Origin: Onthophagus taurus
Lineage: Eukaryota; Arthropoda; Insecta; Coleoptera; Scarabaeidae
DNA: 64,000 bases
Direction: 5' to 3'
NCBI RefSeq assembly: GCF_036711975.1
Contig: NC_091975.1
Coordinates: 15,378,501-15,442,500, forward strand
Positions 51,396-60,320 of the stretch are shown here, in pieces. Below the pieces are notes generated by a model. It was not told where the DNA came from and ran no database searches. It worked only from the letters and a program-made list of their open reading frames with translations. How positions within the stretch are numbered: position 1 is the stretch's first letter; the number at the start of each line of letters is the position of its first letter. The translations under genes and the position numbers were made by a program.

Positions 51396-52268
51396 ATGGA
51401 AGTTCCAACACCAACACCATCAACATCACCACCACTAGGTAATAAACGTCATCGATATTCAGCACGTCCAGAGTCCATGATCGAAAACGAGGGAAGGATA
51501 TGTCAAGTTTGTGGCGATTTACTACCATCACTTATTTCGCTTGAATGCCATCTTAGAACTGAGCATGTTGAAATAATCGATGATAATGTTAAAAAATTTA
51601 AGTCTTGCTATAAAAATAGGGTAGTTTGCTATAGAATTGATGGAGCTCAACCTGATGATGATATACCGTCATATCTATTGAAATGTTGTGAAACAGTTAA
51701 TCGACTGATTGAACAACATCTCAATAGGAATGGTTCGGTAAAAGCTCAGATTGAGTTATTAGCAAATTATATTAAGTCCGGATTTGATGATGATGACGGG
51801 AATGAGGAAATTATTATGTCGGAGAAAAATTTTAATACAAAATTTAGAATTATTACTGCCACCACTGTGTTGAATGAGGTTTATGATGAGATGACTCGGG
51901 ATATTCTAACTGAAAACGAAGAGTTTCAGGAGCGTGGGTCGGGGTGGGCTTTCCACTCCATATCTCACCTGCTCCTAAATATCAATAAATTTGAACCCAT
52001 ACCCGGGTCATCATATATTCGTTTACCTCATGATATCGAAAAGAAAAAGGCATGCATCAATATTAAGAACTATGAAGATGATGCATGTCTAGCGTGGTGT
52101 TTGATGGCAGCTCTTTATCCCGCAAATCATAGTCAAGACCGGACTTCAAGCTACCCTCACTATAGTGAAACACTTAATTTACAAGGTATTAGATTCCCCG
52201 TTATTTTAAAAGACATTGTTAAAGTGGAAAAGTTAAATAATTCATATAAATTTACTTTATTTATATGA
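51396..52268 (+). pseudogene. PolB N-terminal region
   Basis: This 290-codon frame is the N-terminal part of a protein-primed family B polymerase of the Polinton/Maverick type. It has a zinc finger near residues 35-60. The pattern GSGWAFHSISHLLLNINKFE, SSYIRLPHDIEKKKACINI and NYEDDACLAWCLMAALYP is the conserved module preceding the exonuclease in arthropod Polinton-type polymerases. It ends LFI-TGA because of a frameshift at about 52,255-52,262. The next frame continues YETGGKGHFVLIKNLSRLIS without loss of homology. Confidence 0.82.
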
Positions 52269-53043
52269 AACCGGCGGGAAAGGTCATTTTGTATTAATTA
52301 AGAACCTATCCAGGCTTATATCACGTCAGTTTTCACACCATGAGCATTCTATACACCTTTGTGATGGATGTTTAACCCGATTTTCATCTGCTGAAAAATT
52401 AATTACACATCAGAATCACGATTGTAATCATATAAAGACAATTGTTCCCACGATAAATTTAAAATCAAAACCTAATTATTTTGGCTTACACACTCCCGAA
52501 AATATTTTATCATTTATCAACTATAAATTCACACAGATGGTGCCGTTTGTTATATATGCAGACTTCGAATCGACTCTACAACCCATCGATTTTTGTGAGC
52601 CCAATTCATCTAAATCTTTTACCGAAAAAGTTGAGATGCATCAACCCTACAGTTTCGCTTATTATATCGTTTCCACGATTGATAGCAGTTTTAATAAATT
52701 TGAAACGTATACAGGACTTGATACATCTCACGTTTTTATCACTAAATTAATCGATGATGTTAAATTTATTTATAATAAATACTTGAAAACCGTAAAACCA
52801 ATGATACCTTTAAGAACCGATGAGCAACGCAATTTCGATTCAGCTGAAAATTGTTATATTTGTCAAAATCCTTTCACATCTGACCAGATTAAGGTACGTG
52901 ATCATTGTCATATTAGCGGTAAATACCGGGGACCTGCCCATACAAATTGTAATCTAAATTTCAAACTTCCAAATTCTATTCCAATATTCTTTCATAATTT
53001 TAGCGGTTACGATTGTCATTTATTTATTAAAGCATTTATTTAA
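52261..53043 (+). pseudogene. PolB exonuclease region with EndoVII-like HNH/Zn insert
   Basis: The frame (open from about 52,261) has a further Cys/His cluster, LCDGCLTRFSSAEKLITHQN. Exo I follows as FVIYADFESTL (52,549-52,581), with the D-x-E pair of the proofreading exonuclease. Next comes CYICQNPFTSDQIKVRDHCH followed by ISGKYRGPAHTNC. That cluster matches the recombination-endonuclease-VII-like Zn/HNH motif found inside many of these polymerases. Exo II is FFHNFSGYDCHLF just before the break. The frame ends at TAA 53,041. Homology resumes one frame over (NNKEKYIGFSKRVFVDK), so a single-base indel near 53,035-53,045 disrupts it. Confidence 0.9.
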
Positions 53044-53992
53044 CAATAAAGAAAAATATATCGGTTTCAGTAAAAGAGTGTTTGTCGATAAATTAATCAA
53101 TGAAGATAAAATTGTTGAAAATATTTTTTTGAAATTAAGATTTGTTGATTCGTTTAGATTTATGGTATCTTCATTAGACACTTTAGCCGGCAACCTCGAA
53201 ATAAATGACTTTATCAATATACGTAAATTCTTTCCACACCCCGAACATTTTAAATTGTTAACGAAAAAGGGTATATTTCCATACAATTATATAACCTCTT
53301 TCGACAAACTAAATGATACATCACTACCACCTAAAAGCATGTTTTACAACAAATTAAATTTAGAAGACATAAGCGATGAGCAATATTCGCACGCTCAATG
53401 TGTGTGGAAAGAATTTAATTGTCAAAATTTGAAACAATATTCCGACTTGTATTTAAAGACTGATGTTCTTTTATTGACTGATGTATTTGAAAAATTCAGG
53501 CAAGTTTGTTTTAAAACTTACGATTTAGATCCCGCGCATTGTTATACGGCACCGGGACTATTTTGGGATGCCATGTTGAAATTCACCAAAATTAAATTAG
53601 AATTGTTGACGGATATAGATCAAGTTCATTTTATTAAGAAAGGTATCCGTGGAGGTATTTCTCAATGCTTCCTACGGTACGCTAAAGCTAATAATAAATA
53701 TATGGATGATTATAACCCCAATTTACCATAATCGCATTTAATGTATTGGGACGCGAATAATTTGTATGGATGGGCGATGTCGCAATATTTACCGGTTTCC
53801 AATTTCAAGTGGTTAGATGATACCCAAATTCTAAATTTTAATTTTAATAATATATCAGATACTTCAGATTACAGTTACATTTTAGATGTAGATATCGAAT
53901 ACCCCGAGTATTTGCATGATACGCATAATGATTTACCTTTTTTATGTGAAAACATTTTACCACCTAACGGTAGATGTGAAAGCGATAAATGA
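53044..53992 (+). pseudogene. PolB exo III, spacer and polymerase motif A
   Basis: Frame 2 continues with FFPHPEHFKLLTKKGIFPYN and exo III (YSDLYLKTDVLLLTDVFEKF). PGLFWDAMLKFT and GIRGGISQCFLRYAKANNKY are typical of protein-primed PolB. A TAA at 53,729 interrupts the frame just before motif A. Motif A is MYWDANNLYGWAMSQYLP (from 53,741) and supplies the first metal-binding Asp of the palm. A TGA at 53,990 ends this part, again in frame with the rest. All residues expected for activity are recognisable, so inactivation is through stops and not active-site loss. Confidence 0.92.
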
Positions 53993-54859
53993 TTGATTCC
54001 AAATTTATTTAATAAAACAAATTATGTTGTGCATTATAGAAATTTAAAGCAGGCCGTTGCTCACGGTCTTAAAGTTTCTAAAATTAATAGAGTTTTATCG
54101 TTCAGACAGTCTACCTGGTTGAAATCTTACATCGATAAGAATACAGCATTACGCCAATCCGCTAATAATTCTTTTGAAAAAGATTTTTTCAAGTTAATGA
54201 ATAATGCAGTTTTTGGTAAAACCATGGAAAATGTAGATAAACGAGTCGATGTAAGATTAGTGACCAGTTGGGATGATGTTCATACTAGCGAAATCTCCGG
54301 TCGTCCTCGTTTAGGAGCTCGAAGTTTAATTGCGAAATTAAATTTTAAAAGCATAAGCATATTCACAGAAACGTTTTCGGCAATTCAAATGGATCGTCTC
54401 CATGTCGTTTACGATAAACCTCTATATGTTGGTTTTACGGTTTTAGAATTGTCTAAATTGTTAATGTATAATTTTTATTATGATTTCTTAAAACCAAAGT
54501 ACGGTGAATCTATTCGCTTATGTTACATGGATACCGATAGCTTCACCGTACTAATTGATTCCGATGATGTTTATAGAGACGTGAAATTGAATTTAGATAA
54601 ATTTGACACATCGAACTACAGTCCTGATAATCAGTTTGACATAGCGTTACATAATAAAGCTGTTTTGGATAAAATGAAAGACGACAATTGCGGAAACATA
54701 ATGGTTGAATTTATCGGTTTGAGGTCTAAAGTGTATGCGAATAGGGTCGCTGATGGTCGGGTTACAAAGAAATCTAAAGGTGTTAAGAAAGCTATTGTTA
54801 AACAACATATCTTTTCAAAATTATTTAGATTGTTTAAATTCAAAATCGGTTTTATTTAA
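53993..54859 (+). pseudogene. PolB palm/fingers with motifs B and C
   Basis: The 288-codon frame carries HYRNLKQAVAHGL, FRQSTWLKSYID, motif B (FFKLMNNAVFGKTMENV), VLELSKLLMYNFYYD and motif C (LCYMDTDSFTVLID) with the catalytic DTD. GLRSKVYANRV and KKSKGVKKAIVKQHI follow. It ends in FKIGFI-TAA because of a frameshift at about 54,805-54,815. The normal C-terminus follows in frame 3. Polymerases of this family start from a terminal protein and copy linear element DNA. From 54,078 on, this segment is part of duplicated segment A and recurs at 57,129 with one amino-acid difference (Phe versus Tyr near 54,361/57,412). Confidence 0.93.
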
Positions 54860-55052
54860 AAAACAAACGTTATTTAGAAGTTTCAATCATAACATATTTA
54901 CAGCATTACAAAATAAATTGGTTCTATCACCAAATGACTCCAAGCGATATATTTGTAATAATGGAATTAATACATTCGCTTGGGGTCATTATAGTATTAA
55001 TGACGATAGTACATACTTTAATTTTAAGTTAATTTATTCGTATTTATTGTAA
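54806..55052 (+). pseudogene. PolB C-terminus
   Basis: Frame 3 gives NISFQNYLDCLNSKSVLFKK, then QTLFRSFNHNIFTALQNKLV, then SPNDSKRYICNNGINTFAWG followed by HYSI. NDSKRYI...GINT.AWGHY is the usual C-terminal signature of these polymerases. The reading frame continues a short way past it to TAA at 55,050. The shift from frame 2 lies in the cattctttt-like region around 54,810. Confidence 0.85.
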
Positions 55053-55121
55053 TTTATTGAAAAGTTCTCGATGGTTTAATTGTTTATTCGCTTTACTTTC
55101 TGTTTACATCACACTTTAGCT

Positions 55122-55289
55122 ATGGTTCAAATCTCATTGGTAAGTATGTTAATTTACACCATCGAGTTTTTTTTTATTGTTTTAATTCAATTGCAGGATT
55201 TTAAAGTCTATATACCTAAACGTTATGAAAATGAGATTTTAAAGGACGATACGTTTCCAATTTTAAAATCTTCAACCAATTCTTTGTGA
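55122..55289 (+). CDS. Short spliced protein with IPKRY motif, copy 1
   Basis: An ATG at 55,122 opens MVQISL. A canonical GTAAGT at 55,140 and TTGCAG at 55,191-55,196 define a 57-bp intron, after which the frame reads DFKVYIPKRYENEILKDDTF and stops at TGA 55,287. The spliced product is ~36 residues, or an exon pair of a larger transcript. The IPKR tetrad echoes FLPKR in the protein at 58,624-59,058, suggesting related short proteins. No function is recognised. It lies 70 bp after the PolB C-terminus. Confidence 0.4.
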   Translation: MVQISLVSMLIYTIEFFFIVLIQLQDFKVYIPKRYENEILKDDTFPILKSSTNSL

Positions 55290-56027
55290 ATTTAAGACTG
55301 AAAAAAGAATTCATGTATTTGAGCTTTACGGGATGTTGCCCATCGAAATCATATTGAGATTGTGGAGAACATGGTTTACCAACCATTGGGATGTGTTGGG
55401 AACACTTAGGATCGATTTATTTTTTATACTGTGAGTAATTTCTATTGTTTCTCGAATTTTCCTTTTGATAATTTTATTTTTTTAAATTTTATCAACAGTT
55501 GTTATTGGAAATTTGTTTATCTAGAGAGATGTTATTGCGTCTAACCACATTATTTTTTTTTGCGGTTACAGTCTTGATAAAAAAAAGATTCATACATTAA
55601 TTTATTTTATTTTAATAAAAAATCATGTATACTTACATCGCTTGATGAAAAGAACGTTAAAATCTAATTGCAGTGGGTACTGAATGATAGGATGTGAATG
55701 ATAAAAAATTATCGTAGATATTAGGATACAAACGTTCGAATAATAAAGTTATGCTTACCAACAAAAAATAAGATTTAAAATAGAAGGAGCTATAGGAATG
55801 AAAAAAACAGATTAGCAACAATATATGCAAAGGAAAAGAAGGCTATACTTACCAGAAAAAAGTCGCCGAGATAACGAAGTTATCAAAACTGATCGAACTG
55901 ATCAAACAAAAAATGGAAGTGATCAGAATTTTAGATTACAACTCCGAATCCCCACTCCCATCCCTACTCTTCCATCTCCACTTTTGGGAGGAGCCTGAGG
56001 AGGAGCGTGGGAGGAGCTTCAATAAAC

Positions 56028-56140
56028 AATCCTTTTCCTTTTTCTTTTTTTCTTCTTTTTCTTCCTCTTTTTTTCTTCTTTTTTTCCTTTTTTTCTCTTC
56101 TTTCCTTCTTCTTCTCTTCCTTTTTCTTGATTTTTCTTTT
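56028..56140 (+). repeat. Polypyrimidine tract in segment B, copy 1
   Basis: The stretch is almost only T and C (T runs separated by C or CC). The minus-strand reading is a Lys/Arg/Glu polymer and the plus-strand reading a Phe/Ser/Leu polymer. Both are low-complexity artefacts. The equivalent tract in copy 2 is 61,745-61,857. Confidence 0.85.
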
Positions 56141-56305
56141 CAATTTACAACAATTTTTACAACCCAACAGTACCCCACCCAACAGTACCCAACTCAACGT
56201 ATACAAATGCTTTTTTCTTTCAAATTAAAACAATTTTTTATACTTTTTACAATCTTTTATTATTATTATTATAATTTACAATCTATAACTGACAATGTTT
56301 ATATA

Positions 56306-57125
56306 TTAAACCTTACATAAAGAACAATCCTTTCTTGCCGATGGTGGACCATCAATATGCGTTTCCCAATGAGGCAAATTATAATGTTCAAAACAGGGCA
56401 GCTTGCTTTGTAATCGCTCATCGTTTCTATACTTCAACGGTAATTTAAACCAAACCGCCGCCAAATCTAATGGCTTTACTTTATTGATATAATAATCGAT
56501 TGGTAAATGACATAATTCGTAGTTTTTAATATTCGCAAAAGATAAATCAGATTCGTATCTTTCCATAATATCCCACACTTTATTAATTATAAAAGTTGAA
56601 AGTCCTAATCTGGTAACTAACCGCCAAAGACGTTCCATCTTGAACTGCTCTACCGCTACTACTTGTCTGCCTTTCTCAATTCGTTTACATATAGTTATAG
56701 ATTTCTGAATACGTATGAAAATAAATAAAAAACATTCGACAAGGAGCACATACTTGGTCTCTTTTTATGATAGGGACACATCGGCGCACCAACCTCTAAT
56801 TTGCATTCATTTTCCGGCAATTCTTTTACCGGTATTGTTAAAATTCTTTTGTTGAACGGCACAAATAACAAACGATCTCATCGAAACGAGACGCAATAAT
56901 CGTACGGAAAACGTTCTCCGTTCAAGAAAACGGTTACGTTCGTTAAGTTTATATTATCAAATAATGCCATGTTTCCCTTAAATATTCCCTTTCGATTTGT
57001 TTGAAATCCGATTGTTATAAACCTAGGCGTTTCCAATTGTGGAGCAGTTTTGACGGCCCAAGATTGCTTCGTAGTTTGAGGTAATTGAGGGTACTCGTGT
57101 ATTTCCCACGATCGAAAAGGAACGT
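56306..57125 (-). pseudogene. Capsid C-terminal part and Cys/His-rich protein, copy 1
   Basis: Reading leftwards from 57,125, this copy begins mid-capsid (SWEIHEYPQLPQTTKQSW, then FITIGFQTNRK). It passes a TGA at about 56,880-56,878 and continues into the Cys/His-rich protein. It has a predicted 49-bp intron at 56,753-56,705 (GTATGT...TTCAG) and ends at 56,306. It has no capsid N-terminus, because its 5' side is joined to A copy 2 at 57,126-57,129. It is a truncated duplicate of 62,023-62,842. Confidence 0.7.
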
Positions 57126-57169
57126 ATTCTAAAATTAATAGAGTTTTATCGTTCAGACAGTCTACCTGG

Positions 57170-58103
57170 TTGAAATCTTACATCGATAAGAATACAGCAT
57201 TACGCCAATCCGCTAATAATTCTTTTGAAAAAGATTTTTTCAAGTTAATGAATAATGCAGTTTTTGGTAAAACCATGGAAAATGTAGATAAACGAGTCGA
57301 TGTAAGATTAGTGACCAGTTGGGATGATGTTCATACTAGCGAAATCTCCGGTCGTCCTCGTTTAGGAGCTCGAAGTTTAATTGCGAAATTAAATTTTAAA
57401 AGCATAAGCATATACACAGAAACGTTTTCGGCAATTCAAATGGATCGTCTCCATGTCGTTTACGATAAACCTCTATATGTTGGTTTTACGGTTTTAGAAT
57501 TGTCTAAATTGTTAATGTATAATTTTTATTATGATTTCTTAAAACCAAAGTACGGTGAATCTATTCGCTTATGTTACATGGATACCGATAGCTTCACCGT
57601 ACTAATTGATTCCGATGATGTTTATAGAGACGTGAAATTGAATTTAGATAAATTTGACACATCGAACTACAGTCCTGATAATCAGTTTGACATAGCGTTA
57701 CATAATAAAGCTGTTTTGGATAAAATGAAAGACGACAATTGCGGAAACATAATGGTTGAATTTATCGGTTTGAGGTCTAAAGTGTATGCGAATAGGGTCG
57801 CTGATGGTCGGGTTACAAAGAAATCTAAAGGTGTTAAGAAAGCTATTGTTAAACAACATATCTTTTCAAAATTATTTAGATTGTTTAAATTCAAAATCGG
57901 TTTTATTTAAAAAACAAACGTTATTTAGAAGTTTCAATCATAACATATTTACAGCATTACAAAATAAATTGGTTCTATCACCAAATGACTCCAAGCGATA
58001 TATTTGTAATAATGGAATTAATACATTCGCTTGGGGTCATTATAGTATTAATGACGATAGTACATACTTTAATTTTAAGTTAATTTATTCGTATTTATTG
58101 TAA
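57170..58103 (+). pseudogene. PolB C-terminal half, copy 2
   Basis: 57,170-57,910 repeats motifs B (NNAVFGKTMENV) and C (YMDTDSFTVLID), and 57,857-58,103 repeats the C-terminal signature NDSKRYI...WGHY in the shifted frame. The frameshift is the same as in copy 1. There is no exonuclease or motif A upstream, so this copy cannot make a polymerase. Upstream sequence at 57,128 is the end of segment B on the other strand. Confidence 0.93.
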
Positions 58104-58172
58104 TTTATTGAAAAGTTCTCGATGGTTTAATTGTTTATTCGCTTTACTTTCTGTTTACATCACACTTTAGCT

Positions 58173-58340
58173 ATGGTTCAAATCTCATTGGTAAGTATGT
58201 TAATTTACACCATCGAGTTTTTTTTTATTGTTTTAATTCAATTGCAGGATTTTAAAGTCTATATACCTAAACGTTATGAAAATGAGATTTTAAAGGACGA
58301 TACGTTTCCAATTTTAAAATCTTCAACCAATTCTTTGTGA
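58173..58340 (+). CDS. Short spliced protein with IPKRY motif, copy 2
   Basis: This is the same as 55,122-55,289: ATG at 58,173, predicted 57-bp intron 58,191-58,247 (GTAAGT...TTGCAG), stop at 58,340. In this copy the downstream context is the one with the FLPKR protein, so the two may be parts of one multi-exon transcript. A GTGAGT donor near 58,482 supports more splicing downstream. Confidence 0.4.
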   Translation: MVQISLVSMLIYTIEFFFIVLIQLQDFKVYIPKRYENEILKDDTFPILKSSTNSL

Positions 58341-58623
58341 ATTTAAGACTGAAAAAAGAATTCATGTATTTGAGCTTTACGGGATGTTGCCCATCGAAAT
58401 CATATTGAGATTGTGGAGAACATGGTTTACCAACCATTGGGATGTGTTGGGAACACTTAGGATCGATTTATTTTTTATACTGTGAGTAATTTCTATTGTT
58501 TCTCGAATTTTCCTTTTGATAATTTTATTTTTTTAAATTTTATCAACAGTTGTTATTGGAAATTTGTTTATCTAGAGAGATGTTATTGCGTCTAACCACA
58601 TTATTTTTTTTTGCGGTTACAGT

Positions 58624-59058
58624 ATCTCTACCGCCTGGTGCGAAATTTATTTATTCCGAACTTACACTCCAAACTGTTCACTTGAAGTTTATACACCGCT
58701 TATTGAAAAGATGGAACAGCTAAATCGTTTAGGACAGTGTGAATTTTTACCTAAGAAAAAAGTGAGTGATTTACATTTACATACACCGTATCCAATTGTA
58801 GCAGCTAAACGTATTCCAAGCCGAGCTTGGCCTACGGCAATTGTTGAACTGGAAGCTGGATTTATTGTATTTCTACCTAAACGTATTGCTGAAGTGATTT
58901 CCGATGCTGAAATTGTTGAACTACGTGAAATCTGTTTGGTATATCTTGGAGAACTTGAACTTAACAAGACATGTACTGTGCAAAAGATTGAATTTATAAA
59001 GAAGAAGAAGAAGAATATTGGTTCAAATGATGAAATTCCATCGGCATCTATTTCTTAA
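58624..59058 (+). CDS. Unknown protein with FLPKR motif
   Basis: The frame is open from the predicted splice acceptor at 58,622 to TAA 59,056. The first ATG is at 58,711, giving 115 residues, and 29 more codons are open upstream. Visible features are CEFLPKKKVSDLHLHTPYPI, a central VAAKRIPSRAWPTAIVELEA and FIVFLPKRIAEVISDAEIVE, and a Lys-rich tail (IEFIKKKKKNIGSNDE). The YPI...AKRI...FLPKR pattern recalls short stand-alone proteins in arthropod genomes. I cannot name the family or assign a reaction. It lies between PolB and the ATPase on the PolB strand. Confidence 0.5.
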   Translation: MSTAWCEIYLFRTYTPNCSLEVYTPLIEKMEQLNRLGQCEFLPKKKVSDLHLHTPYPIVAAKRIPSRAWPTAIVELEAGFIVFLPKRIAEVISDAEIVELREICLVYLGELELNKTCTVQKIEFIKKKKKNIGSNDEIPSASIS

Positions 59059-59189
59059 ATGTAGTCATTTCAATTTAATCACAGATTATATTATATATTG
59101 GTTTTTTTATATATTATGCTAATATAATTTATTGTTAATTTGAAATGTTTAATTTTTCAGCTCAAGTTACGCTAATTTACAGTTCAATT

Positions 59190-59350
59190 CTCAATCATAG
59201 CTAGCGTCATTATATTTAAATTTTTCTGTTTAATTTTATAAAAAATTCCTAAATCTAGTACTTACAGCACTCAATCATAGGTGGCGCCATTGTATTTAAA
59301 TTTTTCTATTTAATTTTCTAAAAATCCCTAGATCTCTAGTTACTTTTAAT
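59190..59350. repeat. 80-bp tandem repeat, two copies
   Basis: ctcaatcatag at 59,190 and 59,270 begins two imperfect copies. They share gtcattatatttaaattttt / gccattgtatttaaattttt and taattttct(a)aaaat. The second runs directly into the left inverted arm. No gene is present. Confidence 0.7.
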
Positions 59351-59462
59351 ACCAACCTAATTTTTTTCCCCAAAACTTTAGTTGGTATCCCCCCCCTATA
59401 CCTAATACATTGAGGCGTGACGTCACCGCAGGATTGGCAGGATTAACTTCCGGTCTAGAACC
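59331..59462 (+). repeat. Left inverted arm with dyad and TGACGTCA
   Basis: In + orientation the order is agatct, gttacttttaataccaac, a dyad (TACCAACCTA 59,351-59,360 against TAGTTGGTA 59,379-59,387), a C-run, tacattga, TGACGTCA (59,418-59,425) and gtctagaacc. The same order occurs on the minus strand at 63,762-63,640. Similarity is partial (my estimate is roughly two thirds) and was judged by eye. It truncates the ATPase gene, whose frame stops 9 bp to the right. Confidence 0.6.
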
Positions 59463-59470
59463 GGATATTC

Positions 59471-59764
59471 TTACGCTACTTTTATAGGTTCAATTAAACG
59501 TCTTAAAAAATCGTACTTATTTTGGTATAACGAATTGGAGCATAAGTATAAGTTTAGGAAGCGGAAGCCATTACGTGCAAGTAAAAGCGATAACATAGCA
59601 TTTGTTTTTCCGACACCAGAGGGTCCTACAATTAAACCTCGCTTACATTTTCCACCAAATAAATTACTGTGTCTTGTAAAATGTTCTTCGGTGGTACCTT
59701 TACTAAAATTTAGTATTGGCAGTGTTAGCGGTTGCGGTAAACACTTTAGTTTCTTATCGATCAT
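59471..59764 (-). pseudogene. FtsK/HerA-type packaging ATPase, N-terminal fragment
   Basis: This 97-codon frame begins at ATG 59,764. It contains PLTLPILNFSKGTTEEHFTR, then HSNLFGGKCKRGLIVGPSGV and GKTNAMLSLL. GPSGVGKT is a Walker A P-loop. NLYLCSNSLYQNKYDFLRRL follows, as in Polinton genome-packaging ATPases (FtsK-HerA superfamily, A32-like). These use ATP to load linear DNA into the capsid. Intact family members are about 230-280 residues with Walker B and sensor motifs. Here the frame ends after LRRLIEPIKVA where the left inverted arm starts, so more than half, including Walker B, is missing. Confidence 0.78.
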
Positions 59765-59885
59765 GATTCTCGCACTAAATGAATTATGACATTAACAGGA
59801 TAAGACTGAATAAAAATTTAGCAAATGTAACTTTATATAGAGACATAAAATATATTGATTTATATAAAAATAATATCAATGTAAC

Positions 59886-59940
59886 TTAATAATTAACTTA
59901 AAAATTAACTTAAAAATTAACATAAAAATTAACTTAATAA
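59886..59940. repeat. 12-13-bp tandem repeat
   Basis: Four to five copies of ttaacttaaaaa (with one ttaacataaaaa) lie just past the 3' end of the PPPY gene on the minus strand. They may act as AT-rich 3' sequence. No gene is present between 59,765 and 59,958. Confidence 0.7.
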
Positions 59941-59958
59941 AAAGAGGAGAAGGAGTAG

Positions 59959-60313
59959 TTACCACTCCTCCTCTTCTGGATGTAATTGGTTCGTTTCTTC
60001 GTAAGGCGGTGGTGCTGCTGGTGCCGGAGTCGTTGCCGGAGTCGTTGCCAGAGTCGTTGCCGGAGTCGGTGAACTAACGGCTGTGGTGCAGTGGTTAATA
60101 TGCATGTTGTGCACATGCACTTCGCCCCTCACCACAGCCGATTCTGACACACTCTGCACCTAAAAAGATAAAATTAATGACTTGGAAAAAAGGATTATAA
60201 ATATAACGTACCAATTTAAACAGTGCCTCTACTTTCACCTCCAACGAGGCAACTTTCCGCTCCACATTACATAATCTGATCATGTGATTATAACTCATGT
60301 TGTTGGAAGTCAT
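59959..60313 (-). CDS. Small spliced protein: coiled coil plus PPPY motif
   Basis: Exon 1 (60,313-60,212, 34 codons) starts MTSNNMSYNHMIRLCNVERK and continues as a heptad-like helix, VASLEVKVEALFKL. A GTACGT donor at 60,211 and a ttttta-AG acceptor at 60,161-60,160 define a 52-bp intron. Exon 2 (60,159-59,959) follows in phase as VQSVSESAVVRGEVHVHNMH, then a Thr/Ala/Pro tract from a 12-bp coding repeat (PATTPATTPAPAAP). It ends PPPYEETNQLHPEEEEW-stop. The product is 100 residues. PPxY is the motif bound by WW-domain ubiquitin ligases of the NEDD4 type. It is used in viral late domains and occurs in adenovirus protein VI. A minor virion or exit role is an inference from the motif and from the capsid/ATPase neighbours. 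The ATG lies 7 bp after the stop of the 322-aa gene. Confidence 0.6.
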
Positions 60314-60320
60314 CTTTAAG

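Larger units (their letters stand above)
54078..55572 (+). repeat. Duplicated segment A, copy 1
   Basis: This 1,495-bp segment matches 57,129-58,623 at a constant offset of 3,051 bp. One substitution was noticed (tattcacag versus tatacacag). It spans the PolB palm and C-terminus, the short IPKRY gene and an intron ending in gcggttacag. Both copies carry the same PolB frameshift near 54,810/57,861, so duplication came after inactivation. It is followed directly by segment B at a 1-bp microhomology (t). Confidence 0.95.
55573..57125 (-). repeat. Duplicated segment B, copy 1
   Basis: This 1,553-bp segment matches 61,290-62,842 at a constant offset of 5,717 bp, with about two substitutions noticed in the polypyrimidine tract. 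On the minus strand it contains the C-terminal half of the capsid-like gene, the Cys/His-rich protein with its 49-bp intron, and the 5' intron of the 322-aa gene. It ends at gaaaaggaacgt, after which attct leads into A copy 2. Confidence 0.95.
57129..58623 (+). repeat. Duplicated segment A, copy 2
   Basis: See copy 1 (54,078-55,572). Here A begins without upstream PolB sequence and is followed by 2,666 bp of unique DNA (X) instead of B. Its end, gcggttacag at 58,613-58,622, is a good splice acceptor for the + strand exon that starts X. Confidence 0.95.

Noticed and set aside
55913..56320. Phe/Ser-rich plus-strand and Lys/Arg-rich minus-strand frames over the polypyrimidine tract (also 61,630-62,037)
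   Set aside because: They are low-complexity translation of a T/C run with no homology on either side. The tract lies between real minus-strand genes.
58587..58732. Signal-peptide-like frame MLLRLTTLFFFAVTVS
   Set aside because: It reads through the T-rich splice acceptor in a frame different from the FLPKR exon and ends after 47 codons. Chance hydrophobicity of a T-rich tract explains it.
59535..59789. Plus-strand 84-codon frame opposite the ATPase fragment
   Set aside because: The minus strand has an unmistakable Walker A P-loop with flanking conserved residues, so the plus-strand frame is a shadow.
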